This document shows, one piece after another, positions 34,301 to 46,431 of a DNA stretch of 64,000 nt. Source of the stretch: Polytrichum commune (Eukaryota > Streptophyta > Polytrichopsida > Polytrichales > Polytrichaceae); assembly GCA_950295325.1 (NCBI GenBank), contig OX485808.1, positions 37,905,180 through 37,969,179 on the forward strand, in the 5' to 3' direction. Under the pieces are notes generated by a model, which did no database searches, was not told the origin of the DNA, and saw nothing but the letters and a program-made list of their open reading frames with translations. The position numbers were made by a program, and so were the translations under genes. Position 1 is the stretch's first letter. Each line of letters opens with the position of its first letter.

Positions 34301-34626
34301 AGATGGCGGACTTCAAAATTGGTAGCAGAGTTTTAATGGGTTTCACCTGCTCTCTTCATGCTTATGACAAGTGCTGATCTTGTCAAGGATCAAGGTTTCT
34401 CAAGGCCCAGGAATTTGAGGATAATAAAGGGGGTGTTACAACAGGACTGGGTTGAGAATATGGCACAAACTTCCACTTCCCAAAACTATTCAGAGCTGTA
34501 GGTGTCAAGAAGCTTACGGTCGTATGGGGAGAAATAGGCGGTCTGTTGGATCGAGACAGGCAGGAAATGTGCCACACAAATCAGTGCAAAGACCAGCTTG
34601 GTCAAAGCTCCCATTGTTGAATACAT
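25399..34626 (-). CDS. Leucine-rich-repeat receptor-like protein kinase, 16 exons
   Basis: I reconstruct 16 exons on the minus strand: 34626-34518, 33457-33256, 32784-32713, 32570-32499, 31955-31884, 31650-31504, 31161-31093, 30606-30439, 29804-29613, 29121-29030, 28502-28365, 28002-27884, 27772-27562, 27294-27054, 26782-26632 and 25809-25399. All junctions are GT-AG and in phase, giving 2466 nt (821 residues). In order: signal peptide ([18 protein letters not shown]), LRR N-cap (WAAWNSS...WRGVTC), LRRs on exons of about 72 nt, a Cys-rich juxtamembrane segment (GNPYCNYD...CYCKQIC), a transmembrane helix near 408-432 and a kinase domain. The kinase has [36 protein letters not shown] and GYVAPEY, so it looks catalytically competent. 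This is a plasma-membrane receptor; the ligand is unknown. It is closest in style to plant LRR-VIII-type receptors but lacks a visible malectin domain. Confidence 0.9.
33625..33729 (-). other. Possible alternative hydrophobic first exon of the receptor kinase
   Basis: A second segment ([18 protein letters not shown]) ends with a GTAAGC donor at the same phase as exon 1 and could splice to the exon at 33457. It lacks an in-frame ATG: the frame begins after a TAA with only a TTG. It may therefore be a decayed duplicate of the signal-peptide exon, or an internal exon using the acceptor before AACCAGACAG. Confidence 0.35.
34158..34195. repeat. (AAAT)n microsatellite
   Basis: About eight AAAT-type units lie between exons 1 and 2 of the receptor kinase gene (first intron). 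Confidence 0.85.
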
Positions 34627-37600
34627 CCTGATATTCTGGGGAAACTAGGGGGTCGCTTGAACAGCCGGTGGAGATAAAATTGTGAACCATGAAGGGCTTC
34701 TACAACGCCTTCAAAGCTGGAAAACTTCAACCTGCACATTCACATCCACATCAAGTTAAGGACACCCTTAGTATTCAGGAAATAGTTCGAAAAAAGTAAT
34801 AAACTAAAGGACATACACAGAGTACTGCTCATCGAAGTTCAGAGACACATGTATGAAGAAAAAGTTTGACAGCTAATTGCTTGGAGGGAAATTTGTGAAA
34901 TTCTCAAGTAGCAAGCCATCAGATTATTATTCCTTAGGAAGATCCCCAAGGTTGACAATGATGTCCACACACACACACACACACACACATATATGACATG
35001 AAATGTTGTGTGATCACTCTCTATTTTTCTAAGTTTAAGGAAGTTTGGGTTGCCACCTTGCTTGTCAAGGAAACTTGAATTCCATGCCACAACCTCTACA
35101 GTCCTTCTGGTGTCACCAATCTTACAATCTTAGCAAAAAAAAGTGATCCTTTCACTCCCCTATACACTCAAACAACCAAAATCATTTCTTGCATGAATTT
35201 AGTGTGCTTTCTTACTGTGCAAGACAAATCTTCAGCAAGTGCAATGTACACTCCTGGGAATATTTGTGATTCTTAAGCATAGCACCCCGTACCTAGAGCC
35301 AGGTGGTTAACTCAACCTTAACCACCAAAGGGTGTGAATGCTCCATTATATCCGGTAGTGGATAAATTTTGCTAGGTTTGTGCAAAGGGAGGCGGTTGCG
35401 ACAAGATGAGTCATGAAACATGGCGAAGGTGTAGGATGACACTCAGATTTGCCTTCACCTCCAGTGGAGAATTCAGTGTGAATCTACAGCAATTTAGAAG
35501 CGAGAAATGTTCACTTAGCCAAGAGACTTGAAATCTAAACACTGTTACATCAGAAAAATTGAGCTGACTACTCCACAGATTTGGGTTTTTCCAGCATTAG
35601 AGAGAGCTTTGGAGATTGAGAAACACAAATATGTTCGGCGAAAAGTGGCCACTTAATTTGACTTCTCTCAAACAGGACACGTAAACCTCCTGTCTTTTTA
35701 AGTGAAACTAGCCACAACCATCACCACTTGCTAAAATTGAAAATCAATGGTGGATCTTACAATTCCTTACTGTTTCCGAAAGGTTGAAACCCCGTTGAAC
35801 TTCCAAGATTCGAAGACATGCACAAGAATCATGATGCCAGGTCAGCTTGCAGCCTGCGCATGACAACAATAAACATAGGAGAGTTGCATCCCAAGATTTT
35901 TGAAGATTCAAGTAAAGCTGCTGACTCAGTATCCGTAACTCATCAAGGCCATTTTCTTATCATAATCTGGCAGACGATTCAATCAAATTCGAGAACAACA
36001 CAGCGTATGCATCCTTCCCAACCAGGTTGCAGCTCCATCCAGTAACTGCAGCGACAAGCTACGAGCGTCTTAAATCTCCTAACAAACCTGTAATGACCCT
36101 GTGTAAGTTACATCCCAAGTACTAATACATTATCTCTAATCAAGCTGCCCCCAAGATTGCTAGTTTCTACAGATTGTTTGCTACAAGTCTGAGTAAGTAC
36201 TTGGCCCGACTTCAGGTGATGAAGATTTTTGCAAGCAGGATGTAATTAGGGTTAGAGGCTCAAGGATTATTGTGATGAATTCTCTAACGCTGACGAGCTG
36301 ATCGCATTACACTGAATATTGTAATAAGTGGAATATGGTATTTTATGTCACTGTGGGAACTTTTCTAATGATATTCCTCATGGATAAGTTTCTCATGAGA
36401 GAGGAGTTAAGTCCCTGGCAGGTAAAGTTGGCTACAGAAGTCACCAGACACACTGTTTTGATGCATAATAAGTCAGTAAGTTGACAGGCATATTTGTATC
36501 CTGTAAGCTGTTACAAGATTTGGAGTACTGAACAAGCCAGTCAATGACTCAGTGCGTTCTTCAAAGCAATTGCTTGGAATTTCAATCCCACACGGGGACC
36601 GGTGCGTTCTTCAAAGCAATTTCTTGGAATTTCAATGCCACTGGGGGACTGCTGTAGACAAAGTTTAGTATGATGTGGACTTAGATAGAGTGGGTTTCCA
36701 TGTTCATCACCGAAGCACTAGATTCTAGATTGTTGATGAGTTGGATGTATTCTCATGAAGATAACAAAAGCAACCAAATAATCATATTTTGGTTCCTTTT
36801 TCATAATGTGGAGGGCCATGATCAGTTCTTTTTTCCGGCTATTAGTAGCCATTTTGTTATAGTGAAGTGAATTCATTTACAAACATGTTAGAAAATTTGG
36901 ACTTTTGTTCTTGTAAGGTATCACCTCTACTCTTTGTGAAGAAGAGGTGTTGCCAACTAGCTTCACATGGGTGGACAGGAGTCCCCTAAAAATGGGGACC
37001 GGTTCTAAGCTCCATTATTGGGAGTAGCCAATCATCTCTAGTTTGAGCCGTGGATGGAGCCCATCCTCCTATCCAAGGGCTCACGACACCTAGGGTTTAG
37101 TTGAGTGGGGTGAGTGGTGTCACCACTTTCTCTCCATTCTTCACCCCTCTAATCACCACCCTCTTGCTATCTCAGCTTGCACCTTGTAGCCTCTTAGTAG
37201 TCATTGTAGTCATGTAGTGTTGATTTAATGGCGCCACCTTTTGATTGTAGTGGAGTTTAAGAATTTTGAATACCAAATTTTAAGTTCCGGAGTGGGAGAA
37301 TATTGGTGTTGCTTGAATGTAGCTTGCAAAGATTCTTATTTGGGGCTTGTAGTGGGTATGCATTCCCAAAGGCATTCAACCTTGTTAGTTTCCCTTATGA
37401 TGAGGTTTGTGATTCATGGATGGGACAGGAATTCCAATGGTATGGAATTGAGAGTTGAATTCGGATAGTAGGAGATTTTGATATGTACCAATAGTAGAAT
37501 TCATAACCACAATTGCGCCTTTTGATGCAATTTTGTTGATGCAAAAGGCCAACCTCCCTCCCTATTTATTTCTACTTGTATATATGGTTGTATGCGTGGT

Positions 37601-40600
37601 CTTTTAAAGCAACAATGTTCATTTTGGGTGTATTCTCTTGTTTAAGTGGGGTGCTCCAATCTTATTTGGTGTAGAATTGCATTAGATACTTCAAGCATAT
37701 GATGTTTCAATGTTGATCATCTAGTATATGTGTGAACTAGTTCAATTTGGTGATTCAATTTTTTTCCATGTAAAATTAGAAATTGCCACCCGAATTGACA
37801 CCTAAGTTATGTGCAATTGCCAAACACTCCTTTTCAATTCATCTAAATGTTGCCACCCAAAACTCCACCAACAATCTCAAGCTCACCACATTGGTTGCTT
37901 TTAAACTCAGCATGTAGCCAAATGTACTACTTTGCAAAAAAAAAACAAATAATAAGAGTTGGCTGTGACCGTGGCCCATCAATAAAATTCCATGCGCCCA
38001 CTAAACACCTAAGATAACAGTGGTTGGCTGACACATACAAACTCTACCCCATCATTTTTTACTACAATTGTCCGTAATCCCACCAAAGTCTAGTGGGCAA
38101 GTAGGATAAATGAAATCTCACCCTAATTTGGAATTTTCACTATGCACCCACTTCTAGTAAACATGAAACACGCAAATAGTGCAAGATGATTAGCATATCC
38201 AAATCATGCATGTAGTCATTTGCCTCATTAGTTTGGAACTCACATGCATATTTTATTCATTATCAAGGTGAAGATTATATTCTCAATAAGTGGCCATAAA
38301 AATCTCCCCAATTTCGTTGGCTATTAAACATAGCACGATTAGCGTATATTGAATACATAGTCCAATTTCTTTCGAGCACATGCCTCTTTGGTGTCCACTC
38401 TTAGAATTACACCTAACCACATACAACTCAAATTTAGGTGTCCAATTTATTGCTATCTTGGAAATAGGTATGTCTACCTTATCATAATAAGTTGTTTTTA
38501 TTATTGTATTACATATTAGCAGGTGCCTTAAAGGACACAAGGTCTCAATATACATCCATACACACAATTCATATGAGCCACACCAAGTTCACATTTTACA
38601 TATTTATGAGTTTGAAACCTTATTTATACATTGTCTTTATGTCAAGAAGAAAAACAAGATTATACTCATAATATGTGACATTTATGATACAATGCAACTT
38701 ATGAATTTACATCCAAGGGCACTCAAACTACATATTTGAATTCAAATCTTCTAATAATATATCAAGTATTTGACTGATTCAAAATATACAATTGAAGAAT
38801 AAGTTAAATTTTAGATAGAATCACTTCCAACCTTATGCTAAAAATGAAATATGAAGTTCAAATACATGTCTTTGTGCATGAAGAGGCCTAGTCTCTACCT
38901 TTTAGACACTTAAGGGTTAACCACTAATTGACCATGCCCTTTCCTAACAAAATTTGGTTCAAAAGTGATTCGAATTTGACACAATTTTCGTGGCATTTAA
39001 AGGTAAACCATGGATTTCTTTTGTATGGACGTCTGAGGCATGGAGTTGGTCCCTAGCACAAAATATTGTAGTCATCCAATCCATTTCATCGGAAAGATTA
39101 TAACAAAATAATTGAAGGTGGTTGTTGGGAAGACATTGCAAAAAGTTACACAATGAATTAGAGTGACAAAAGATGGGCAAGATGACTCAAACTTCTAAGC
39201 TATATTCTTCCAGTTTTGTGCAAAGGACTAAGAAATCCACAATTCCATGTTCATTGCCCTTAAAAAATTGATGGCATGAATTTTGAATGGGTTTGGCAAT
39301 CAACATTGGCTTGGAGGAGCCTCATTATACAAGGAATGTTCAATAATTTCTTCTTCACACAAAGTTAGGAGTATGGAAATGTGATACACATATATTAATA
39401 AGAATCAAAATATCTATATACTCCACTAGAGTTGTTTATCCTATGGAAAGGCCACATGAACCGCTACACAATGCGATGTTTTTAGTTCTAGGTGCCAACT
39501 AAGGTGGGCAAGTGAAGGATTGGCAAAACTTCAGAGGGTGTGCCTAATTGCTCTGCCCCATGACACATCTACACATGCAATTTGCCCCCCCCCCCCCCAA
39601 CATGTGGGCACATGCAGTTGAGCACAAACTACCCAATGTCTAAAAAATTTACATTGGATTCCAAATCTCTTTTCTCTTAGAGGTTGAAATTAACACTCCC
39701 AAGCTAGGTTTTTATTTGTTGGAAATGTCATTGAGACATAAATATCAATCAACCACTCATGAAACATTTGAAATGAGTTTTAAATGCGATGACACTCACA
39801 TCCCAACTTGCATGTTTGGCAACAAGACTAGACTACTCTCCCATATGTGCACCCACATGCTCCACATAGAAAAGCTTGGCCAGCAGGATGCTTGGAGATG
39901 CTAGCCAAAGTTTTGCTGGACAATTATAATTCTAATATGAGCACATGGAGCAAACATAGATTTTATTGTCCAACTTCACATCATAGACTTTGAGCCATAA
40001 CACGACAATGAGGACAAGGACAAGGGGGCCTTCTATGAAAATTGGTACTTACTTGCTAGGAATTTGCGGGCGATGGAGAGGCACAAAATATATATGGTAG
40101 AACCCCACCCTTGCCCACGCCGGATGCTGAAGGGACCCCAACGAGCTTTGTCCGACGTGACAAATGCTCATGGGGCCCACCACCACCTCTGCCTCCCTAA
40201 ACTTTTCATGTCCTTGCCCATGTGGCCCGCGCAAGGCTACCAGTCATCTCTTCCCAAACGCCTCTCTTCTCCAATGTCCCGCACTTCAACACAATAACAA
40301 TTGTCATTTAGCAAAGCTTCTTCAATACCATGGTGTTGTCCTTCATAAGTCTTGTCCTTCACTGCAATTGCCCTTGAGGACTCAATCTTCTCATGCACTG
40401 CGATTGTCCTTCATCAATCTTGTCCCCTACTCCGATTGTCCTTCAAGACTTTGTTTTGTCCTCCATGCCTATTGTCCTTTACCAAGATTTTTGAATCTGA
40501 TCGACCGCCATTGCGATTGTCCTTCACGGAGGACGTTAAACCTCCCCTTACGAAGGTCACTTATCCACAAATCCCATATTGAGTGCACTTTACTTTCAGG

Positions 40601-42193
40601 TCCAAAATCCAATATATATGTTCACTTCCATTGAGTGAAAATAAGCAATTGACTAGGTTTCCATTTTCGAAGTGAAACCGTTAATAAAGCATGTAATCAA
40701 CCTAGAAGTCAAAAATATAACAAAACCTTCATTAGCACTAAGGTTATAATTTTTGTGACTTACCATTGAAAAAGTCTTTGTGACTTTGTCATTCTAAAAT
40801 AGAACTAAAATAAGTATTTTATTTTTAATATATTTATTTGATAATATTTTACTCAATACCCTCTAATTTCACAAAGTATTCATGCACATTCAAACTATTT
40901 AAGTGTGATTGAATGTAATGAGGTGTAAATAACCGTATTAGAAGTTAATTGAGTGCAAGGCCTAGGTTTCTACAAGTATTCATACACATTTAAACTATTT
41001 AATTGGCCTTAATTAGGATTGAATAGACTTAGTTACATTGAATCACACTTAAATAGTTTATTAAATACCATAACAATGTATAAAAAAAATTTAACTACTC
41101 CATAACTTTAGGATAATATTCTATTGTAATTTGGTCTATGTAGTTTAGATTTTAAATACGACAAAACCCAAGGAAACCCTCAAGAAATACTCAAAAGGTG
41201 ATCTTTATATCATCTAGGTGTCTCATATAAGTTTTATCAGGACAATATTAGATTCATCTCATGTTATTTACGCTTTTAGGTAGACCATTCATACACTCAA
41301 GCATAAGGGTTTAGAAGTCTCTCAACTACTGTGTATGCATTTGGTGATAACCTCTCAATCTCACATTATTTACCCGTGCAATAATTCGGCAATGAGTTCA
41401 CATTCATTGGACCTTGTGCAGTACACAAGCACAGCCACAGTCATTGTCAATAGCCTTGCAATAAGTATTCCATTTTTGTCTTTTTACCAAAGCCAATGGC
41501 ATTTAGGCGTGGTCAAGAATCTTGAGTTGATTAGTCTCTTTAATGTAACTTGAATTGGCAATGTAAGGCACCCTTACAAGGTTTTTAATTTTCCTTCATT
41601 AAAACTCAATTTAGTTATGTTGTCTTTCAATTGTCTTTACCTCATTACCAATCACAAAGGTAAATAGCCATTGCTAGTGTTCAACGCTCAAGGGTCAAAT
41701 TTGTTGACATCAAGGATCGCTGTACCCTTCATAGGCAATAGTTGCACCTATTTGTCCTTTCAGCGTCTAGCCTGCCAAAAATTAGAAATGTAGGAATGGT
41801 CCGTGGTTATAGAAGTCTATGGCCTCTTCAAATTTTAGAGACTCAGAGTTGTGCAACCTATCAAGCAATTGTATTACATTTGTAAGTGAAGGTCATCATC
41901 GGTCACAAAAGCAACCAAACAATAGCCTAAACCTTCAAACAAATAATACCATTCCTTAATCAAATAGTTCTCAAGTAGCACCCTTCAGTGTTTTAGAATC
42001 CCAATGTTCCGTCCCAAACAAGCAATTGGTAAGGAGATAAGTCAATTATGTTCCTTCATGCTTTTAATCATAATGGAAAAACACACTAGTGGGCTATTAC
42101 CATTTCAAGCACAATGGTAATGGGTTTAGGGTTTCAAGCACCATTTCAAGCACCATTTCATATTACAACAAGAACTAGTGCTACCATGTCCTT
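34627..42193. other. Gene-poor interval upstream of the receptor kinase
   Basis: The first kilobase or so is probably promoter and leader of the receptor kinase and holds an (AC)n microsatellite at 34968-34989. A direct 50-bp duplication lies at 36552-36651, a poly-C run near 39584-39598 and a pyrimidine-rich region with repeated 'ttgtccttca' at about 40330-40530. A segment near 35290-35345 faintly resembles a tRNA-derived SINE but has no clear ends. I see no supported gene. Confidence 0.5.
36552..36651 (+). repeat. Tandem duplication, 50-bp unit x2
   Basis: The unit beginning 'gtgcgttcttcaaagcaatt' occurs at 36552 and again at 36602, with a few substitutions. Confidence 0.9.
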
Positions 42194-42666
42194 CATAACA
42201 TTAAGTAGCAATGCTAGTAGGGTACCCTTTGAGTACCTGCAATATTACCTCAACAAGAAGGGAAATGCTTGCAAAGCAAGGGTGAATGAATGGAGAATCA
42301 ATCAAATATAATAGCCTCAAAAAGGTATCAAAGAGGTTTCCATGCGGGTGTCGGAAGACTTTTCCAAAAAGTGCAATTACCTTCTTGACCTCACCAACTT
42401 TTCCGTTGAATTATAGCTATTTAGATTTGTTTGGTTCGTAATTTAGCTTAGATTAGAACCTTTACCACCACTTGACATTAGTTTTGTCCCGGAAACCAGC
42501 ATAAATAGTTCTAAGCATTGAAAGTAACTACCCAAATAAATCAAAAATAGCCTAAAAAAAACTCAAAGGTAGTGCCACCTTTGCTCTTGAAAGAGCATCA
42601 AATCGGCATGCGCCAGTTTGATGTTCATTTAAGAAGACCATTCCGGGCTTGTTACTCAATGTTATG
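42194..42666 (-). mobile_element. MITE family copy 1, 473 bp, 18-bp TIR
   Basis: It is bounded by CATAACATTAAGTAGCAA (42194-42211) and an inverted copy with two changes (42649-42666). It matches 60951-61424 over its length in reverse orientation, including 'ggtatcaaagaggttt', 'cttttccaaaaagtgcaa' and a hairpin near 42593-42636. No transposase frame is present, so it is non-autonomous. The superfamily is not assigned; a TA duplication inside the TIR edge is possible. Confidence 0.8.
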
Positions 42667-43770
42667 TTAACTCATTCATGTGAAGACTATTGTCTAAATC
42701 CTACTTCCAAGTATCTTTGATTTTCAGTAAACACTACTTTTTAGAGTCCATTGTTCAATGATTTGGGCGAACCAACCCATACACTTGTTCCTTGTTGGAT
42801 GCCTATATCATTGCCTCCAAGGAACGAGTGTACGAGTTGGTTTGCCACAACCATTGTTCAATCATCACACCTTACATCCTAGGAAATTAATTGACAACCA
42901 AAATTAGGCCTTCAGCAACTGGAATAATAATCTTGCAATTCCATAACCATTCTAAAGAAAAGAAAACATCATTTATGTTGTGAATAAAGTATTGCGAACT
43001 ATCAACCATTACCTAGCATTTCAGTTTTATGGCAAAGATTTGTCTCCTTTCTCAACTGATAAGATAACAAATCTCCTATGAAACTGCCCTAACTATGAGT
43101 CAATTACTCCAGGAGCTCACAGTCAATTTACATATACAAAGACAATGGCATGGATTAAACTTTTGACAATTTTTTGTCCCACAAAGGGAAACCATATTTC
43201 AGTTCAATGAATCCCTCTTAAAGGAACTCGCAAATGAACCATAACAGAAAAGGAATTTCAAGATTAATATAGTATTGATAATCCAATACAAACACCCTAG
43301 ATATCCTATGATTTGTTGTCAAACAATAGCCTTTCAACTATGAATCCCTCATAGCATGCTATATACAAGAACCATAACCAAAAATCACAAACAACAAGGA
43401 GACAGGGGCTTCAGCTCTATTCTGACACTAATAAAACATCTATACACTCCCTCCTCCTTGGAAGCTTTTGACCATATGTTTGTAAAGCACACGTGCAAAT
43501 ATCAAAGTTCATACCCTTTACTACCGTAACACCATAGCAGGTTCGTTCATAAATAATTCCCCCAAAAAAAATGTAAAAAAATAGAAATTACAGGCAAAGA
43601 GAAACGAATAACTCTCAAATTATACTGTGATAAAAACGAAAAGACAGAAAATCAGGGCCACCACTATGTCTACAACCTGGCAACATGTTCCACTCCCTCA
43701 ACTTTCAATGTTGAACGCCAAGCCCTGTGTCGCATAAGACCCTCTCTCGCACAACACTCTCCATCTCTCA
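42667..43770. other. Unannotated AT-rich sequence
   Basis: I see nothing that looks like a gene or defined repeat here beyond ordinary AT-rich sequence between the MITE and the 160-bp tandem array. Confidence 0.5.
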
Positions 43771-43774
43771 TCTC

Positions 43775-44890
43775 GGAGGTACTCATTCTTGTTGCAATGA
43801 GTCGGCAGCACGATTTCGAGAAAGTTTCGTGTTTCTCGTGGTTCTCTGTGGACATTTTGAAGTGATTGTTTGTTTGTTTTTAGCTTCAAGGCAAATGGAG
43901 GCAAGCTTTGGTGCAATGGCTCCGGGGAAGATGCGAGGAGGTAATTTCTAGTTCTTTTCATAATGAGCCAACGGCGCGGTTTGAGCGAGTGATGTGTTTC
44001 TTGTGATTATTTCAAGGAATTGATTGTTTATTAAGCTTCAAGGTAACGGATGGGAGGTGGGTTTTCGTGCAATGGCTTTGAATTAGATGTGATGAGGCGC
44101 TTCCCAGATCTTTTTTGCAATGATTTAATGGCACAATGTGAGAAAATGCCGTGTTCCTGTGGTCCCCTGTGGATTTTGAAAGCGATTACTTGTTGTTTTA
44201 GTTTCAATGCAATTGGAGCTAGGTTCTGGTGCAATGGCTTTGAATTAGGTGTAATGAGGGTTTTTGTACATCTTGTTGCAATGAACCAATCCTGTGATTT
44301 GAGCAAGTGTCGTGTTTCTTGTGGTTCCGTGTAGATATTTCAAGTGATTGTTTGTTGTTTTAGCTTCGGGGCAATTGGATCTAGGCTTTGGTGCAATGGC
44401 TTTGATTTAGATGTAAGGAGGTTTCTACATCTCTGTTGCAGTGAGCCAATGGTGTGATTTGTGCGAGTTTCTTGCGGTTACTTTAAGTGATTGATGTTTT
44501 TTCTTAGCTTCAAGGCAATGGATGGTAGCTAGGTTTTGGTGCAATGTCGTCGAATTAGAGTTTTTTTAAAATTAAAATTTATGCAATGAGTCTGGTGTGA
44601 TTTGAGTGGCGTGTTTCTTATGGTTTCATGTGGATCTTTGAAGTGATTGGTTGTTATTTTAGCTTGAGGGCAATGGGAGCTAGGTATTCATACAATGGCT
44701 TTGAATTAGATGTGACAAGTTTTTCTCTAGATCTTGTTGCAACGAGTCAATGTTGTGATTTGAGGAAGTATGATGTTCCTTGTGGTTCCATGTGGATGTT
44801 TTCAGCGATTGATTGTTTTTTTTGAGCTTCAAGGCAATGGGAGCTAGATTTTCGTGCAATGACTCTACATTAATTTTGATAAAGGTTGAG
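43775..44890. repeat. Tandem array of seven diverged units, about 160 bp each
   Basis: Landmarks recur about every 145-165 bp: 'ttgcaatgag(c/t)ca' near 43793, 43958, 44106, 44269, 44430, 44575 and 44733, each followed by 'gtgatttgag', 'tgtttcttgtggtt', 'agtgattg.ttgtt' and 'gcaatggctttgaattag'. The units are substantially diverged. The unit size is in the range of a nucleosomal satellite. Short frames across the array are artefacts of the repeat. Confidence 0.8.
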
Positions 44891-45994
44891 TAAGTTTTGA
44901 GCGATTTAAATACCAGTGTGCAGGTGATGCATCTTCAGACTCGAAATTGTCCTTGTCTCGGTGTCAGGGTTAAGCTTGCGGAGCTTAACCCTGTGATGAG
45001 AGTATTATTTCTAGTGAGAAGGTGTGGTAAGTGTTGTTGTTGTGGCTATGGGCAAATCAATGCAGAGGAGCCTTACTCTGTGTAGGAGCAGCAGAGATCG
45101 TGGAGATTTGAGGAATCCGTTACTCAGCAACATCCTCAACGTTATGCCTCAAAGTGGAATCACTCATACGACTCAAATGTTGTTATAGTAGACTTGAAGG
45201 GCATGGACAGGCTGCATGGAGCCAACAATCGGCTCGGAATCTGATGCCAGCCATCAAATACGGCAGACTAAAACTGTAGAGAAGGTTAGAGTTTTATACT
45301 AACACCTAGGGTACTGGAACAAGAGTTTAGGATTATGATGAAAAAAGACTTGAGGCAAATGAATTGGACATAATTCAAGAATTTTGACTATGAAGCAATG
45401 CATCTTAGGTATAAGCAATGTTGCTTACGACCACGCAAACCTGTGAGGCCAAATCCACCACCCTTTAGCGTCCTAGTCCGGGTGATGGCTTTGAGAATCA
45501 TATGTATCTACTATAATTTTGAACCATGTGCAAGGCAATTGTCATATTCAAGGGAACACATTTTGTTTCACTCATTGTGCTTTATTGATGTTAGACCCTT
45601 GGCTTGTGGTAGAATTGGCTTCCTCAAGGTCCACTCCGAAGCCTTATTCACGCATGCCCTTAATGACACTCCCCTTACTCTTTTAATCTTTACTTCCTTC
45701 TTCTTGCTATTGCAAGGAGCCTCCACATTGTCCATTAACTGTGCGCGTGATTTATGGTGACTGGAGAGTATGCAAGTGTTGAAAAACACTTTACTCTATA
45801 GTCAATGTTACATTCAATCACATGAGACTTCCACACACCTTGCCTATCCTATTGAGCCTAAAACTTGTCTAAGAACTATTTTAGTCTACGATTGGTCTAA
45901 CACCCTATTGGATGGTTTAGTGGTTCCCTCCACACAACCTTAACATTAACTTGCTAAACCTGCCAACCGTCTAATTAACCATTGGTAACTTGCC

Positions 45995-46431
45995 TAGCAG
46001 CTTAATCCCAAGGTCCCGCAGTCTGCTGCCGAGCAGCTTAGTTTAAGGTCCAGCAGTCTGCTACCAGCAGCTTAGTCTCCAGTCCAGCAGTCGCTGCCGA
46101 GCAGCTTAGTCTTAAGGTCCAGCAGTCTGCTACCAGCAGCTTAGTCTCCAGTCCAGCAGTCGCTGCCGAGCAGCTTAGTCTTAAGGTCCAGCAGTCGCTA
46201 CCAGCAGCTTAGTCTAAGGTCCAGCAGTCTGCTGCCGAGCAGCTTAGTTTTAAGGTCCAGCAGTCTGCTACCAGCAGCTTAGTCTCCAGTCCAGCAGTCG
46301 CTACCGAGCAGCTTAGTCTTAAGGTCCAGCAGTCGCTACTAGCAGCTTAGTCTAAGGTCCAGCAGTCTGCTGCCGAGCAGCTTAGTTTAAGGTCCAGCAG
46401 TCTGCTACCGAGCAGCTTAGTCTTAAATCCT
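45995..46431. repeat. CAG/CTG-rich minisatellite, 13 units of about 34 bp
   Basis: Thirteen copies of 'agcagctta' mark units such as 'gtccagcagtctgctgccg'. Units alternate between versions ending 'ctccag' and 'ttaagg', giving a higher-order pattern. Many units contain the self-complementary CTGCTGCCGAGCAG, which could fold into hairpins. There is no coding frame. Confidence 0.9.

Noticed and set aside
35285..35345. Possible tRNA-derived SINE ('gagccaggtggttaactc')
   Set aside because: Box-like motifs are weak and no target duplication or defined ends could be found.
40164..40634. 156-codon frame rich in Ser/Pro/Leu
   Set aside because: It comes from a region of repeated 'ttgtccttca' with overlapping open frames and no domain.
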